From assembly GCF_028747205.1 (NCBI RefSeq), contig NZ_CP112880.1, forward strand, positions 4,278,001 to 4,342,000: a stretch of DNA of 64,000 nt. Reading direction: 5' to 3'. Origin of the DNA: Streptomyces sp. CA-278952 (GTDB lineage Bacteria > Actinomycetota > Actinomycetes > Streptomycetales > Streptomycetaceae). The notes beneath the pieces are model-generated. The model saw only the letters and a program-made list of their open reading frames with translations, had not been told where the DNA came from and searched no databases. The position numbers were made by a program, and so were the translations under genes. This document shows, in pieces, positions 17,006 through 25,383 of this stretch; positions within the stretch are counted from its first letter, which is position 1; each line of letters begins with the position of its first letter.

Positions 17006-17737
17006 ATGGCTGGACTCGAACTCGACGGGTCGAACCCGGACGTCAGTCTGCTCTACGACATCAACGGCCTTGCGAAGGCCGCTCCGACCTGGTTCGACCG
17101 GGTCATGGAGTTCGTCGGCGAGTACGGGATCATGTTCGGCCTGGTGCTGGTGGGCCTGTGGTGCTGGTGGAGCATGCGCAAGCGTGGGACGGCCGAGGAC
17201 TCGGTGACGGCTGCCGCCGCCATCGTCTGGGCGCCGCTCGCCGCCGCCATCGCGATCCTCGTCAACGTCCCGATCCGCGGTTTTGTCGAACGGCCGCGCC
17301 CGTTCAACGACCACGAGGGCCTTGAGGTCCTGATCCACGGCAAGACCGACTTCTCGTTCGTCAGCGACCACTCCACCCTGGCGATGGGCATCGCCGTCGG
17401 CATCTTCGTGGCGAACCGGAAGTTCGGCTTCGTCGCGATCGGCCTCGCGCTCTTCGCCGGTTTCAGCCGGGTCTACATGGGCGTCCACTACCCGACCGAC
17501 GTGATCGGCGGATTCGCCCTCGGTACGGCGGTCGCCCTGCTGCTGGCCCCGCTCGCCATGGCGTTGCTGACCCCCCTGATGGCGGCGATCGCCCGCTCGC
17601 CGCGGGTGGGCTGGTTCGTCCGGTCGAAGAGCGCGCCCGTCGCGTACGCGGACGAGCACGGCGAGGCGATGGGCATCCCCGAGCCGCGGCCCGGTTCCGG
17701 ACGGGCAGACCCGGGGGAGAAGGACCTGGCCGCCTGA
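17006..17737 (+). CDS. PAP2 superfamily membrane phosphatase (BcrC-like)
   Basis: A 243-residue membrane phosphatase, probably an undecaprenyl-diphosphate or other lipid phosphatase. The three PAP2 motifs are present: IRGFVERPRPF (90-100), the catalytic His motif SDHS at 120-123 (where most members have PSGH), and SRVYMGVHYPTD (154-165) with H161. About five membrane helices surround them. ATG 17006 is preceded by AAGGGG at 9 bases; the open frame reaches further up without support. A strong terminator follows at 17862. Confidence 0.88.
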   Translation: MAGLELDGSNPDVSLLYDINGLAKAAPTWFDRVMEFVGEYGIMFGLVLVGLWCWWSMRKRGTAEDSVTAAAAIVWAPLAAAIAILVNVPIRGFVERPRPFNDHEGLEVLIHGKTDFSFVSDHSTLAMGIAVGIFVANRKFGFVAIGLALFAGFSRVYMGVHYPTDVIGGFALGTAVALLLAPLAMALLTPLMAAIARSPRVGWFVRSKSAPVAYADEHGEAMGIPEPRPGSGRADPGEKDLAA

Positions 17738-17861
17738 CGGTCTCCGTCGGTCTCCGTCAGCCCCCGTCAGTCCTCTGGATCTCGGTCGGCCTGGTTCTGT
17801 CTCCGTCCGTCTTCCCTCTCTCTCCCCGCCCGCCCCCTCTTCAACTGATCGAACGGTTCTT

Positions 17862-17899
17862 ACGATCCCCCGGACGCCCCCGCGCGTCCGGGGGATCGT
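17862..17899. terminator. Bidirectional terminator hairpin
   Basis: Perfect 16-bp inverted repeat ACGATCCCCCGGACGC (17862-17877) and its complement (17884-17899) with a 6-base loop, between the convergent PAP2 gene and the small gene at 17929. Confidence 0.9.
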
Positions 17900-17928
17900 G
17901 CTCAGGCCCCGCGCCGCGAGCGGGCGGG

Positions 17929-18219
17929 TCAGGGGGTGGCGAGGTGTTTCGCCGCGTCGGTACGGGCCAGGTCCCGGGACCTGCGCGCCGGGCCCGACCA
18001 GCCGCAGGTGCAGCGGGCCAGGCAGAACGAGCCGCGTTCGATCGTCGTGGCGCTGTGCCCGGCAGGCGGGCCGGGCGGGGGAGCGGAGGCGGAGCCGGAC
18101 GGGGGCCCCGGGGCGGTGGGGGCCAGGACCACGACGGGGGCCGCCGAGGGAGCCGGGGCTGTCCGGGTGCGGGTGCGGGGGACGGTGGTGCGGGCCGGGG
18201 CGGGGAGATCCTCATGCAC
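17929..18219 (-). CDS. Small conserved protein with C-terminal CxCGWxGPARR motif
   Basis: A 96-residue protein with a Pro/Ala/Thr-rich first two thirds and a C-terminal motif CLARCTCGWSGPARRSRDLA followed by RTDAAKHL. The Cys-x-Cys motif beside an Arg-rich helix recurs in short Streptomyces proteins and may bind metal or nucleic acid; no function is known to me. GTG 18219 is the best start although its ribosome site is weak. It is divergent from the lipoprotein gene at 18421. Confidence 0.6.
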   Translation of the reverse strand: MHEDLPAPARTTVPRTRTRTAPAPSAAPVVVLAPTAPGPPSGSASAPPPGPPAGHSATTIERGSFCLARCTCGWSGPARRSRDLARTDAAKHLATP

Positions 18220-18420
18220 CCGACCACGGTACTGGCCACAGCCGGCGAACGGGGGGCCGCGTACGGGCTGCTGCCCACCGGGCACCGCACCCGGTGACGG
18301 GACCCACGCTCCCCCGCCGGGCCACAACGCGCCGGGGGCGCGTGACGAGGGGCGTCGGCGGTCGTTATGCGGGGCGGGTGAGGGCTCGGCCGGGCGGTAG
18401 TCGTTGGGGGTTGGCAGGCG

Positions 18421-19281
18421 ATGGCGGTGCAGCAGTACAGGGACGGAGGCAGGGCCCGTGCTGTGCGCGCCCTCGCCGCGGCCGGAGTGATCGCGGTCAG
18501 CGCCGGGTGTTTCGGCGGGGACGCGGGGAGCGGCGCGAGCGACGGTTCCGGGCGGCGCTCCGTGGCCGCCGATCGTCCGCTCGATCTGCTCGGGCAGGCG
18601 GCGGACGTACTCGTCGAGGCGGGCGGCGCGGAGACCCGTACGTCGATGGAGACGGCGGCGGGCGGGACGCGGGTGACGATCCGGGGGCAGGGCTCGTACG
18701 ACTTCCGCCGGCAGCTGGGGCGGCTCAAGGTGGTGCTGCCCGAGGAAGCCGCGGGTGCGGACGGACACCGGCCGATCACCGAGCTGCTGGCCCCGGGGAC
18801 GTTGTACATGAAGAACCGCGGTGCCGGGGTGCCCGACGACAAGTGGGTCAGGATCGACACGACCACGCTGAAGGACGGCAACCTCCTCACCGGCGGGGCC
18901 ACCGACCCGATGGCGGCGGCCGAACTGCTGCGCGGCGCGGCCGATGTGACCTATGCGGGGAAGTCCGAGCTGGCCGGGGTGACGGTGCATCACTACCGGG
19001 GGGTCGCCGATCTGGGCCGGGCGGCCCGGGCCGCGTCACCGCAGTCGCGCGGGGCGCTGAGCGCGGCGGCGAAAGGGTTCAGCAAGGACGCCGTCCCGTT
19101 CGACGCCTACCTGGACGAGGACGGCCGGCTGCGGAAGGTGCGGCACCGGTTCACGTTCTCCGCCGAGGGCCCGGAGGTGTCGGTGGTCTCGACACTGCTG
19201 CTGTACGGGTTCGGGCTGCCGGTCACGGTGACCCTGCCGGACGAGGACGCCATCTACACCGGCGAGATCCGGCAGGGGTGA
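18421..19281 (+). CDS. LppX/LprG-like lipoprotein
   Basis: A 286-residue lipoprotein with signal peptide and lipobox VSAGC (Cys30). The mature part (DLLGQAADVLVEAGGAETRTSM, YDFRRQLGRLKVV, LYMKNRGAGVPDDKWVRID, FDAYLDEDGRLRKVRHRF) has the half-barrel layout of the actinobacterial LppX/LprAFG family, which carries lipids across the envelope. The family assignment is by pattern; the ligand is unknown. ATG 18421 is kept as start. It appears to be a single-gene unit. Confidence 0.8.
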   Translation: MAVQQYRDGGRARAVRALAAAGVIAVSAGCFGGDAGSGASDGSGRRSVAADRPLDLLGQAADVLVEAGGAETRTSMETAAGGTRVTIRGQGSYDFRRQLGRLKVVLPEEAAGADGHRPITELLAPGTLYMKNRGAGVPDDKWVRIDTTTLKDGNLLTGGATDPMAAAELLRGAADVTYAGKSELAGVTVHHYRGVADLGRAARAASPQSRGALSAAAKGFSKDAVPFDAYLDEDGRLRKVRHRFTFSAEGPEVSVVSTLLLYGFGLPVTVTLPDEDAIYTGEIRQG

Positions 19282-19550
19282 CGGTGGCGGGGGCGACGAC
19301 GGGGCGGCCGGGCGACGGGACCGGGCGGCGTCGGTGTTACGGGGCGGGCGGCGTCGCGTGTTGGCGGCCGGGGCGGACCGGGCCGGGGCGGGGCGGGGCG
19401 GCCGGGACGGGCCGGGTGGTGGGGCCGGTTGGGAGGGGGCGCAAATGGCCCGTCCGTGCCATGCGCGGTGCCTATCGCGCTCCCTAGGCTGGGAAGCCGG
19501 TGTGCCAGGGGCAGGTGACGGCCGGGAGACGGCAGAGAGAGGTGACGCAG

Positions 19551-19745
19551 GTGGTGACGCTCAGCGCTCCGAACGCTCAGGACTGTGTGGCCCTCGCCGA
19601 GATCGAACTGTGCGGCGAGCTGATGATCGCCGCGTCGGCGGCGGGCGAGGAACGCCTCAGTCCCGACCGGATCGACGAAGTGCTCGACGTACGCGGTGCG
19701 GAGTCCTGGGCGACGGTCCCCCGGCAGGCCGCTCGCCGGGGGTGA
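19551..19745 (+). CDS. Small conserved Streptomyces protein (64 aa)
   Basis: A 64-residue protein (VVTLSAPNAQDCVALAEIEL, CGELMIAASAAGEERLS, PDRIDEVLDVRG). I recall near-identical short proteins in this chromosomal position in other streptomycetes; no function is known. GTG 19551 follows AGAGAGG; GTG 19542 or 19554 are alternatives. The acidic, helical sequence has no membrane segment. It is convergent with csoR. Confidence 0.7.
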   Translation: MVTLSAPNAQDCVALAEIELCGELMIAASAAGEERLSPDRIDEVLDVRGAESWATVPRQAARRG

Positions 19746-19790
19746 CGCCCGCTTTCCTCCGCACCGCCACCGCTCACGGGGTCGCGCGTC

Positions 19791-20174
19791 TCAGGTGCGG
19801 AGCAGGCGGGCGATGGCCTTCGTGGCCTCCTCGACCTTCGCGTCGACCTCCTCGCCGCCCTTGACGGCCGCGTCGGCGACACAGTGGCGCAGGTGCTCCT
19901 CCAGGAGCTGGAGGGCGAAGGACTGGAGCGCCTTGGTGGACGCCGATACCTGGGTGAGTATGTCGATGCAGTAGACGTCCTCGTCGACCATGCGCTGGAG
20001 GCCGCGGATCTGGCCCTCGATGCGGCGGAGCCGTTTGAGGTGCTCGTCCTTCTGGTGGTGGTAGCCGTGAATGCCGCGGTCGTGGTCGGTGACGATGTCC
20101 ACGGGGGCGGCCGCCCCCGCGTCCGGGGCCGCCACGCCCGTTGATTCCGTCCCCGTGGTCCCGGTCGTGGTCAT
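19791..20174 (-). CDS. csoR: CsoR family copper-sensing repressor
   Basis: A 127-residue copper-responsive repressor of the all-helical CsoR/RcnR family. The Cu(I) ligands are present in the family order and spacing: C69 (VYCIDILTQV), H94 and C98 (EEHLRHC). An N-terminal extension of about 35 residues is rich in Thr, Ala and Gly. ATG 20174 has GGGAGG six bases upstream. The candidate operator at 20342-20358 lies about 170 bp upstream, between csoR and the DUF47 gene, so autoregulation is likely. No copper ATPase or CopZ gene is adjacent; targets must lie elsewhere. Confidence 0.93.
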   Translation of the reverse strand: MTTTGTTGTESTGVAAPDAGAAAPVDIVTDHDRGIHGYHHQKDEHLKRLRRIEGQIRGLQRMVDEDVYCIDILTQVSASTKALQSFALQLLEEHLRHCVADAAVKGGEEVDAKVEEATKAIARLLRT

Positions 20175-20341
20175 CTGCGTCCTCCCGTTGCTGTCCTCTG
20201 AGTGTCCCTGCCGGTAAGTGTCCCTGCCGGAAGGGGGAAATGCGGAACCCTCGGGCCCGCTGTTGTGCCGTGGGGGCCGTGCCGGACGGTTCCGCCGCCC
20301 TGCCCCGCCCTGCCACGCCCGCACCGCACCGTGCCGAGTTG

Positions 20342-20358
20342 ATACCCCTGCCGGGTAT
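20342..20358. promoter_or_regulatory. CsoR-type operator
   Basis: ATACCC-CTGCC-GGGTAT is a perfect 6-bp inverted repeat with a 5-base spacer. It matches the ATACCCC...GGGTAT form of Streptomyces CsoR sites as I know it. It stands in the intergenic region between csoR (minus) and the DUF47-pit operon (plus), so it could control either or both. Confidence 0.8.
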
Positions 20359-20505
20359 ATGGTAACGAATCCCGCCGAACCGTGACCGGGGGTCCGTGCT
20401 GATCGACGTGTCCGATGGGCGACACTGAAGAACGCCGGTTAGCCGTGGCCGGATGATGCGCCTAGCATCAGCCTGACCGAATCCAAAGCACCCCGAGGAC
20501 CCCAC

Positions 20506-21126
20506 GTGCGCTTTCGTCTGACCCCCAGGGAGACGAGCTTCTACGACATGTTCTCCGCGTCCGCGGACAACATTGTCACGGGCTCGAAACTCCTGATGGA
20601 ACTGCTCGGGGCGGATTCTGCCTCCCGAGTCGAGATCGCGGAGCGTATGCGGGCAGCGGAGCACGCGGGGGACGATGCCACCCACGCGATCTTCCACCAG
20701 CTGAACTCCTCCTTCATCACGCCGTTCGACCGCGAGGACATCTACAAGCTGGCGTCCTCGCTCGACGACATCATGGACTTCATGGAGGAGGCCGTCGACC
20801 TGGTCGTCCTCTACCAGGTCCAGGAGCTCCCCAAGGGCGTCGAGAAGCAGATCGAGGTGCTGGCCCGGGCGGCGGAGCTGACCGCCGAGGCCATGCCGGG
20901 GCTGCGGACCATGGACAACCTCACCGAGTACTGGATCGAGATCAACCGCCTGGAGAACCAGGCCGATCAGGTCCACCGCAAGCTGCTGGCCCAGCTCTTC
21001 AACGGCAAGTACGACGCCATGGAGGTGCTGAAGCTCAAGCAGATCGTGGATGTGCTGGAAGAGGCGGCTGACGCGTTCGAGCACGTCGCGAACACCGTGG
21101 AGACCATCGCGGTCAAGGAGTCCTGA
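20506..21126 (+). CDS. DUF47/PhoU-like Pit accessory protein
   Basis: A 206-residue helical protein of the DUF47 (YkaA) family. Recognisable segments are FYDMFSASADNIVTGSKLL, FITPFDREDIYKLASSLDDIMDF and YWIEINRLENQADQVHRKLL, with the paired acidic metal-binding E/DxxxD motifs shared with PhoU. These proteins are encoded next to Pit transporters and are thought to control their activity. GTG 20506; the pit gene starts five bases after the stop, so they form an operon. Confidence 0.9.
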   Translation: MRFRLTPRETSFYDMFSASADNIVTGSKLLMELLGADSASRVEIAERMRAAEHAGDDATHAIFHQLNSSFITPFDREDIYKLASSLDDIMDFMEEAVDLVVLYQVQELPKGVEKQIEVLARAAELTAEAMPGLRTMDNLTEYWIEINRLENQADQVHRKLLAQLFNGKYDAMEVLKLKQIVDVLEEAADAFEHVANTVETIAVKES

Positions 21127-21131
21127 ACCTC

Positions 21132-22130
21132 GTGGACACCTTTGCGCTGATCGTGACCATCGGGGTCGCGCTCGGCTTCACGTATACGAACGGCTTCCAC
21201 GACTCCGCGAACGCCATCGCCACCTCGGTCTCCACCCGGGCGCTGACCCCGCGTGCGGCTCTGGCGATGGCGGCGGTGATGAACCTCGCCGGCGCCTTCC
21301 TGGGCCAGGGGGTCGCCAAGACCGTCAGCGAGGGCCTGATCGCGACGCCCGTGGGGCAGAAGGGGATGGGGATCCTGTTCGCGGCGCTGGTCGGCGCGAT
21401 CATCTGGAACCTCATCACCTGGTACTACGGCCTCCCCTCCTCGTCCTCGCACGCCCTGTTCGGCGGCATGGTCGGGGCGGCGCTGGCCGGCGGCACGGAC
21501 GTCATCTGGTCCGGGGTGCTGGAGAAGGTCGTCATCCCGATGTTCATCTCCCCGTTCGTCGGTCTGATCGCCGGCTATCTGGTGATGGTCGGGATCATGT
21601 GGATGTTCCGGAAGTCCAACCCGCACAAGGCCAAGCGCGGCTTCCGGATCGCGCAGACGGTCTCGGCGGCGGGCATGGCGCTCGGCCACGGCCTCCAGGA
21701 CGCGCAGAAGACGATGGGCATCGTCGTGATGGCCCTGGTCATCGCGGACATCGAGGGCCCCAACGACGAGATCCCCGTCTGGGTCAAGATCGCCTGTGCG
21801 CTGATGCTCTCGCTCGGTACGTACGCGGGCGGCTGGCGCATCATGCGGACCCTCGGCCGCAAGATCATCGAGCTGGACCCGCCGCAGGGCTTCGCGGCGG
21901 AGACGACCGGCGCCTCGATCATGTTCGGTTCGGCGTTCCTGTTCCACGCGCCGATCTCGACGACGCACGTCATCACCTCCGCGATCATGGGCGTCGGGGC
22001 CACCAAGCGGGTGAACGCGGTGCGCTGGGGCGTCGCGAAGAACATCATCCTGGGCTGGTTCATCACCATGCCGGCCGCGGCGCTGGTCGCCGCGCTGAGC
22101 TACGGAGCGGTTCTCCTGCTCTTCGGCTGA
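21132..22130 (+). CDS. pit: Low-affinity inorganic phosphate transporter, Pit family
   Basis: A 332-residue proton-coupled phosphate (metal-phosphate) permease. The duplicated Pit signatures are visible: NGFHDSANAIATSVSTRAL near the N-terminus, WYYGLPSSSSHALFGGMVG in the first half and FHAPISTTHVITSAIMGVG in the second, with about eight membrane helices. GTG 21132. It is the second gene of the DUF47-pit operon and is closed by a strong terminator. It complements the high-affinity Pst system next door. Confidence 0.95.
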   Translation: MDTFALIVTIGVALGFTYTNGFHDSANAIATSVSTRALTPRAALAMAAVMNLAGAFLGQGVAKTVSEGLIATPVGQKGMGILFAALVGAIIWNLITWYYGLPSSSSHALFGGMVGAALAGGTDVIWSGVLEKVVIPMFISPFVGLIAGYLVMVGIMWMFRKSNPHKAKRGFRIAQTVSAAGMALGHGLQDAQKTMGIVVMALVIADIEGPNDEIPVWVKIACALMLSLGTYAGGWRIMRTLGRKIIELDPPQGFAAETTGASIMFGSAFLFHAPISTTHVITSAIMGVGATKRVNAVRWGVAKNIILGWFITMPAAALVAALSYGAVLLLFG

Positions 22131-22172
22131 GCCGCCGGTGCCCGGTGATCCGACCGGGTTGGTTACACGTGT

Positions 22173-22212
22173 GGGTCCGCCCCCGTTCTCGTACGAGAAC
22201 GGGGGCGGACCC
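22173..22212. terminator. Bidirectional terminator between pit and pstB
   Basis: A perfect 40-bp palindrome (left arm GGGTCCGCCCCCG..., 22173-22192; right arm 22193-22212) followed by CTTTCG, placed between convergent operons. Confidence 0.9.
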
Positions 22213-22294
22213 TTTCGCCTTGTGGTGGCACCGCCATGCAGCACCGCAAGGCTGTCTGTGGGGTGGGACGGAGAGGCGTGGTGGCCGGGGTGGC

Positions 22295-23071
22295 TCAGCC
22301 GAAGCGGCCGGAGATGTAGTCCTCCGTGGCCTGGACCGACGGGTTGGAGAAGATCCGCTCCGTCTCGTCGATCTCGATGAGCCGGCCGGGCTTGCCGACC
22401 GCCGAGAGGTTGAAGAACGCGGTGCGGTCCGAGACGCGGGCCGCCTGCTGCATGTTGTGCGTCACGATGACGATCGTGAAGCGCTCCTTCAGCTCGCCGA
22501 TCAGGTCCTCGATGGCGAGCGTCGAGATCGGGTCCAGCGCCGAGCACGGCTCGTCCATCAGCAGGACCTGCGGCTCGACCGCAATGGCGCGGGCGATGCA
22601 CAGGCGCTGCTGCTGGCCGCCGGAGAGTCCGGAGCCGGGCTTGTTGAGGCGGTCCTTGACCTCGTTCCAGAGGTTCGCGCCGCGCAGGGACCTCTCCACG
22701 ACGTCGTTGAGCTCGCTCTTGCGGTAGCTGCCGTTGAGCCGCAGCCCGGCCGCCACGTTGTCGAAGATCGACATGGTGGGGAAGGGGTTGGGGCGCTGGA
22801 AGACCATGCCGATCGTGCGGCGCACGGTGACCGGGTCGACGCCCTGGCCGTACAGGTCTTCGTCGTCCAGCAGCACCTTGCCCTCGACGCGGCCGCCGGG
22901 GGTGACCTCGTGCATCCGGTTCAGGGTGCGCAGGAACGTGGACTTGCCGCAGCCGGAGGGGCCGATGAAGGCCGTCACGGAGCGGGGCTCCACGGTCATC
23001 GAGATGTCCTCGATGGCCTTGTGGCTGCCGTAGTAGGCGTTCAGACCGCCGATGTCGATGCGCTTGGCCAT
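22295..23071 (-). CDS. pstB: Phosphate ABC transporter ATP-binding protein PstB
   Basis: A 258-residue ATPase of the high-affinity phosphate transporter. Walker [11 protein letters not shown]-loop [10 protein letters not shown], signature LSGGQQQR and Walker [14 protein letters not shown] are all present and of PstB type. ATG 23071 is chosen; a GTG at 23080 is in frame. It follows pstA by about 40 bp at the end of the pstSCAB operon. Confidence 0.97.
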   Translation of the reverse strand: MAKRIDIGGLNAYYGSHKAIEDISMTVEPRSVTAFIGPSGCGKSTFLRTLNRMHEVTPGGRVEGKVLLDDEDLYGQGVDPVTVRRTIGMVFQRPNPFPTMSIFDNVAAGLRLNGSYRKSELNDVVERSLRGANLWNEVKDRLNKPGSGLSGGQQQRLCIARAIAVEPQVLLMDEPCSALDPISTLAIEDLIGELKERFTIVIVTHNMQQAARVSDRTAFFNLSAVGKPGRLIEIDETERIFSNPSVQATEDYISGRFG

Positions 23072-23110
23072 GGAAATCACTGCTTCTTTCGGGGGTCGCT
23101 GTTGGCCGCG

Positions 23111-24193
23111 TCAGCGACCGGTCTTCGGGGCCTTCCAGCGGGCGATGCCGCGAGCCACCAGATTGAGGATCATGACGAAGGCGATCAGGACCAGGGCCGC
23201 GGCCCAGGCGCGGTCGTAGGACGCGACCTCGCCGACCTTGTACTGCTCGTAGATGTAGAACGGCAGCGAGGACTGGTCGCCTTCGAAGGGGTTCGCGTTG
23301 ATCTGCTGGCTGCCGAAGACCACCAGGATGATCGGTGCGGTCTCCCCGGCGACGCGGGCGATGGCCAGCATGACGCCGGTGGTGATGCCGCCGATCGCGG
23401 TGGGCAGGACCACCTTCAGGATGGTGCGCCACTTCGGGATGCCGAGGGCGAGGGAGGCCTCGCGGAGCTCGTTGGGGACGAGCTTGAGCATCTCCTCGGT
23501 GGAGCGGACCACGACCGGCACCATCAGGATGGTCAGGGCCAGGGAGCCCATCAGGCCCGACGACTCGATGCCGACGATCAGCATGATCGACAGGATGAAG
23601 AGACCGGCGACGATGGACGGGATGCCCGTCATCACGTCCACGAAGAAGGTGACGGCCCGTGCGAGCGCGCCCTTGCCGTACTCCACGAGGTAGACGGCGG
23701 TCAGCAGGCCGATCGGCGCGGAGATCACCGTGGCGATTCCCACCTGCTCCAGGGTGCCGATCAGCGCGTGGTAGACGCCCCCGGTGTGCTCGGCGCCGAG
23801 CACACCGTTCATGGAGTGGGTGAGGAAGTGGAGGTCCAGACGCTCCATGCCCCGACTGGCGGTCGTCCAGATCAGGGAGACGAGCGGGACGACCGCGATG
23901 AGGAAGCAGACCCAGACGACGCTGGTGGCGAGGCGGTCCTTGGCCTGGCGCTGGTTCTCGACGACCGTCGTCGCGATGTACGAGATGACCACGAAGAGGA
24001 GAGCCGAGAGCAGCCCCCACTGGATGCGGCTGTGCAGACCGGCGGCCAGACCCGTGCCGACGCCGAGCGCGATGGCGACGGCGGCGAAGCCGAGGGGGGC
24101 CCAGCGGGGCAGCGTCCGGCTGGAGAGGCTGGTCCCCCGGGGCGCCGAGGGGGGCGTCTTCCGGTCCTGCAGGGCGGTGGGTGCGTGGCTCAT
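23111..24193 (-). CDS. pstA: Phosphate ABC transporter permease PstA
   Basis: A 360-residue inner-membrane permease. The binding-protein-dependent transport signature is seen as REASLALGIPKWRTILKVVLP, with six membrane helices plus two extra N-terminal ones (WAPLGFAAVAIALGVGTGLAAG and the next segment), as common in actinobacteria. ATG 24193 overlaps the end of pstC by four bases (ATGA). It pairs with PstC to form the channel. Confidence 0.97.
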   Translation of the reverse strand: MSHAPTALQDRKTPPSAPRGTSLSSRTLPRWAPLGFAAVAIALGVGTGLAAGLHSRIQWGLLSALLFVVISYIATTVVENQRQAKDRLATSVVWVCFLIAVVPLVSLIWTTASRGMERLDLHFLTHSMNGVLGAEHTGGVYHALIGTLEQVGIATVISAPIGLLTAVYLVEYGKGALARAVTFFVDVMTGIPSIVAGLFILSIMLIVGIESSGLMGSLALTILMVPVVVRSTEEMLKLVPNELREASLALGIPKWRTILKVVLPTAIGGITTGVMLAIARVAGETAPIILVVFGSQQINANPFEGDQSSLPFYIYEQYKVGEVASYDRAWAAALVLIAFVMILNLVARGIARWKAPKTGR

Positions 24194-25182
24194 GCGTTGG
24201 CCCCCGAGTACTCCTTGCGGCGGGCGATGATGAGCCGGGCCGCGCCGTTGACCAGCAGGGTGAGGACGAACAGGACGAGGCCGGAGGCGATCAGGGCGTC
24301 GCGCCCGACCTCGTTGGCCTCTCCGAATTTCGCCGCGATGTTCTGGGCGAAGGTTCCGCCGCCCGGGTTGAGCACGTGCAGGGAGATGATGAAGCTCGGC
24401 GACAGGACCGTGGCGACGGCCATCGTCTCGCCGAGTGCGCGGCCCAGCCCCAGCATGGAGGCGGAGATCACGCCGGAACGTCCGAAGGGCAGGACGGAGA
24501 GGCGGATGACCTCCCAGCGCGTGGCGCCGAGGGCGAGCGCGGCCTCCTCGTTCATCTTCGGGACCTGGAGGAACACCTCGCGGCTGACGCTGGTCACGAT
24601 CGGCAGAATCATGATCGCGAGCAGGATGCCGACGGTGAAGAGCGAGCGGGCTACGCCGACCTCGGTCTTCTCGAAGATGTAGGTCCAGCCGAAGAACTGG
24701 TCGAGCCAGAGGTTCAGGCCCTCCAGATACGGGACGAGGACCAGGGCGCCCCAGATGCCGTAGACGATGCTGGGCACCGCGGCGAGCAGGTCGATCACGT
24801 AGGCGAGGGGCGCGGCCAGCCTGCGCGGCGCGTAGTGCGAGATGAACAGGGCGATGCCGACAGCGATCGGAACCGCGATGACCATCGCGATGATCGAGCT
24901 GACGACGGTGCCGAAGAGCAGGACCGCGATGCCGAAGACCGGCGGGTCGCCGGCCGGGTTCCAGTCGAAGGTGGTGAGGAAGTTGCCCTCGTTCTCCGAG
25001 AGGGCGATGGCGGAGCGGTAGCTGAGGAACACGGCGATCGACGCCATGATCACGAGCAGCAGGATGCCGGAGCCGCGGGAGAGGCCCAGGAAGATCTTGT
25101 CGCCCATGCGCCCGGTGGGCCGGGGGCTGGGCCGGTGGGCCGGCGGCGCCGGTGGCGTGTCTATCGGTGTGGTGGAAGCCAT
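24190..25182 (-). CDS. pstC: Phosphate ABC transporter permease PstC
   Basis: A 330-residue permease with six membrane helices and the signature EEAALALGATRWEVIRLSVLP. The N-terminal 25 residues are Pro-rich. ATG 25182. It is separated from pstS by 201 bp that contain GC-rich hairpins (see 25353), which would allow more PstS than permease to be made. Confidence 0.97.
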   Translation of the reverse strand: MASTTPIDTPPAPPAHRPSPRPTGRMGDKIFLGLSRGSGILLLVIMASIAVFLSYRSAIALSENEGNFLTTFDWNPAGDPPVFGIAVLLFGTVVSSIIAMVIAVPIAVGIALFISHYAPRRLAAPLAYVIDLLAAVPSIVYGIWGALVLVPYLEGLNLWLDQFFGWTYIFEKTEVGVARSLFTVGILLAIMILPIVTSVSREVFLQVPKMNEEAALALGATRWEVIRLSVLPFGRSGVISASMLGLGRALGETMAVATVLSPSFIISLHVLNPGGGTFAQNIAAKFGEANEVGRDALIASGLVLFVLTLLVNGAARLIIARRKEYSGANA

Positions 25183-25352
25183 GGTCTTTCCGGTCTGTGT
25201 GGGGGAGCGGTGAGCTCCCCTGGCGGCGGTGCACCGGATGGAGAGTGGGGCGGGAGGCGGGCCGGTCCGGAGGGGTGCGCCGGGCCGGCCTGCCGGTGGC
25301 GCGTCACGTCGGTGGCGCGGGGCGCCGGTGACGGGTTGCGCCGGTGGGCGGG

Positions 25353-25371
25353 CGGGCCCGGTGGGGGCCCG
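25353..25371 (-). terminator. Hairpin after pstS, likely attenuator
   Basis: CGGGCCC (25353-25359), 5-base loop, GGGCCCG (25365-25371), 13 bases beyond the pstS stop on the minus strand, before pstC. Without a U-tract it may work as a partial terminator or a 3' stabiliser, which would explain unequal expression of pstS and pstCAB. Confidence 0.55.
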
Positions 25372-25383
25372 GCCGCCCGGGTG

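Noticed and set aside
20967..24020. A 1017-codon open frame on the minus strand
   Set aside because: It crosses pit in antisense and pstB/pstA in the wrong frame; no recognisable protein results.
21050..24682. A 1210-codon open frame on the plus strand
   Set aside because: It is antisense or out of frame to pit, pstB, pstA and pstC, with Gly/Asp/Arg-rich composition typical of GC-rich shadow frames and no domain.
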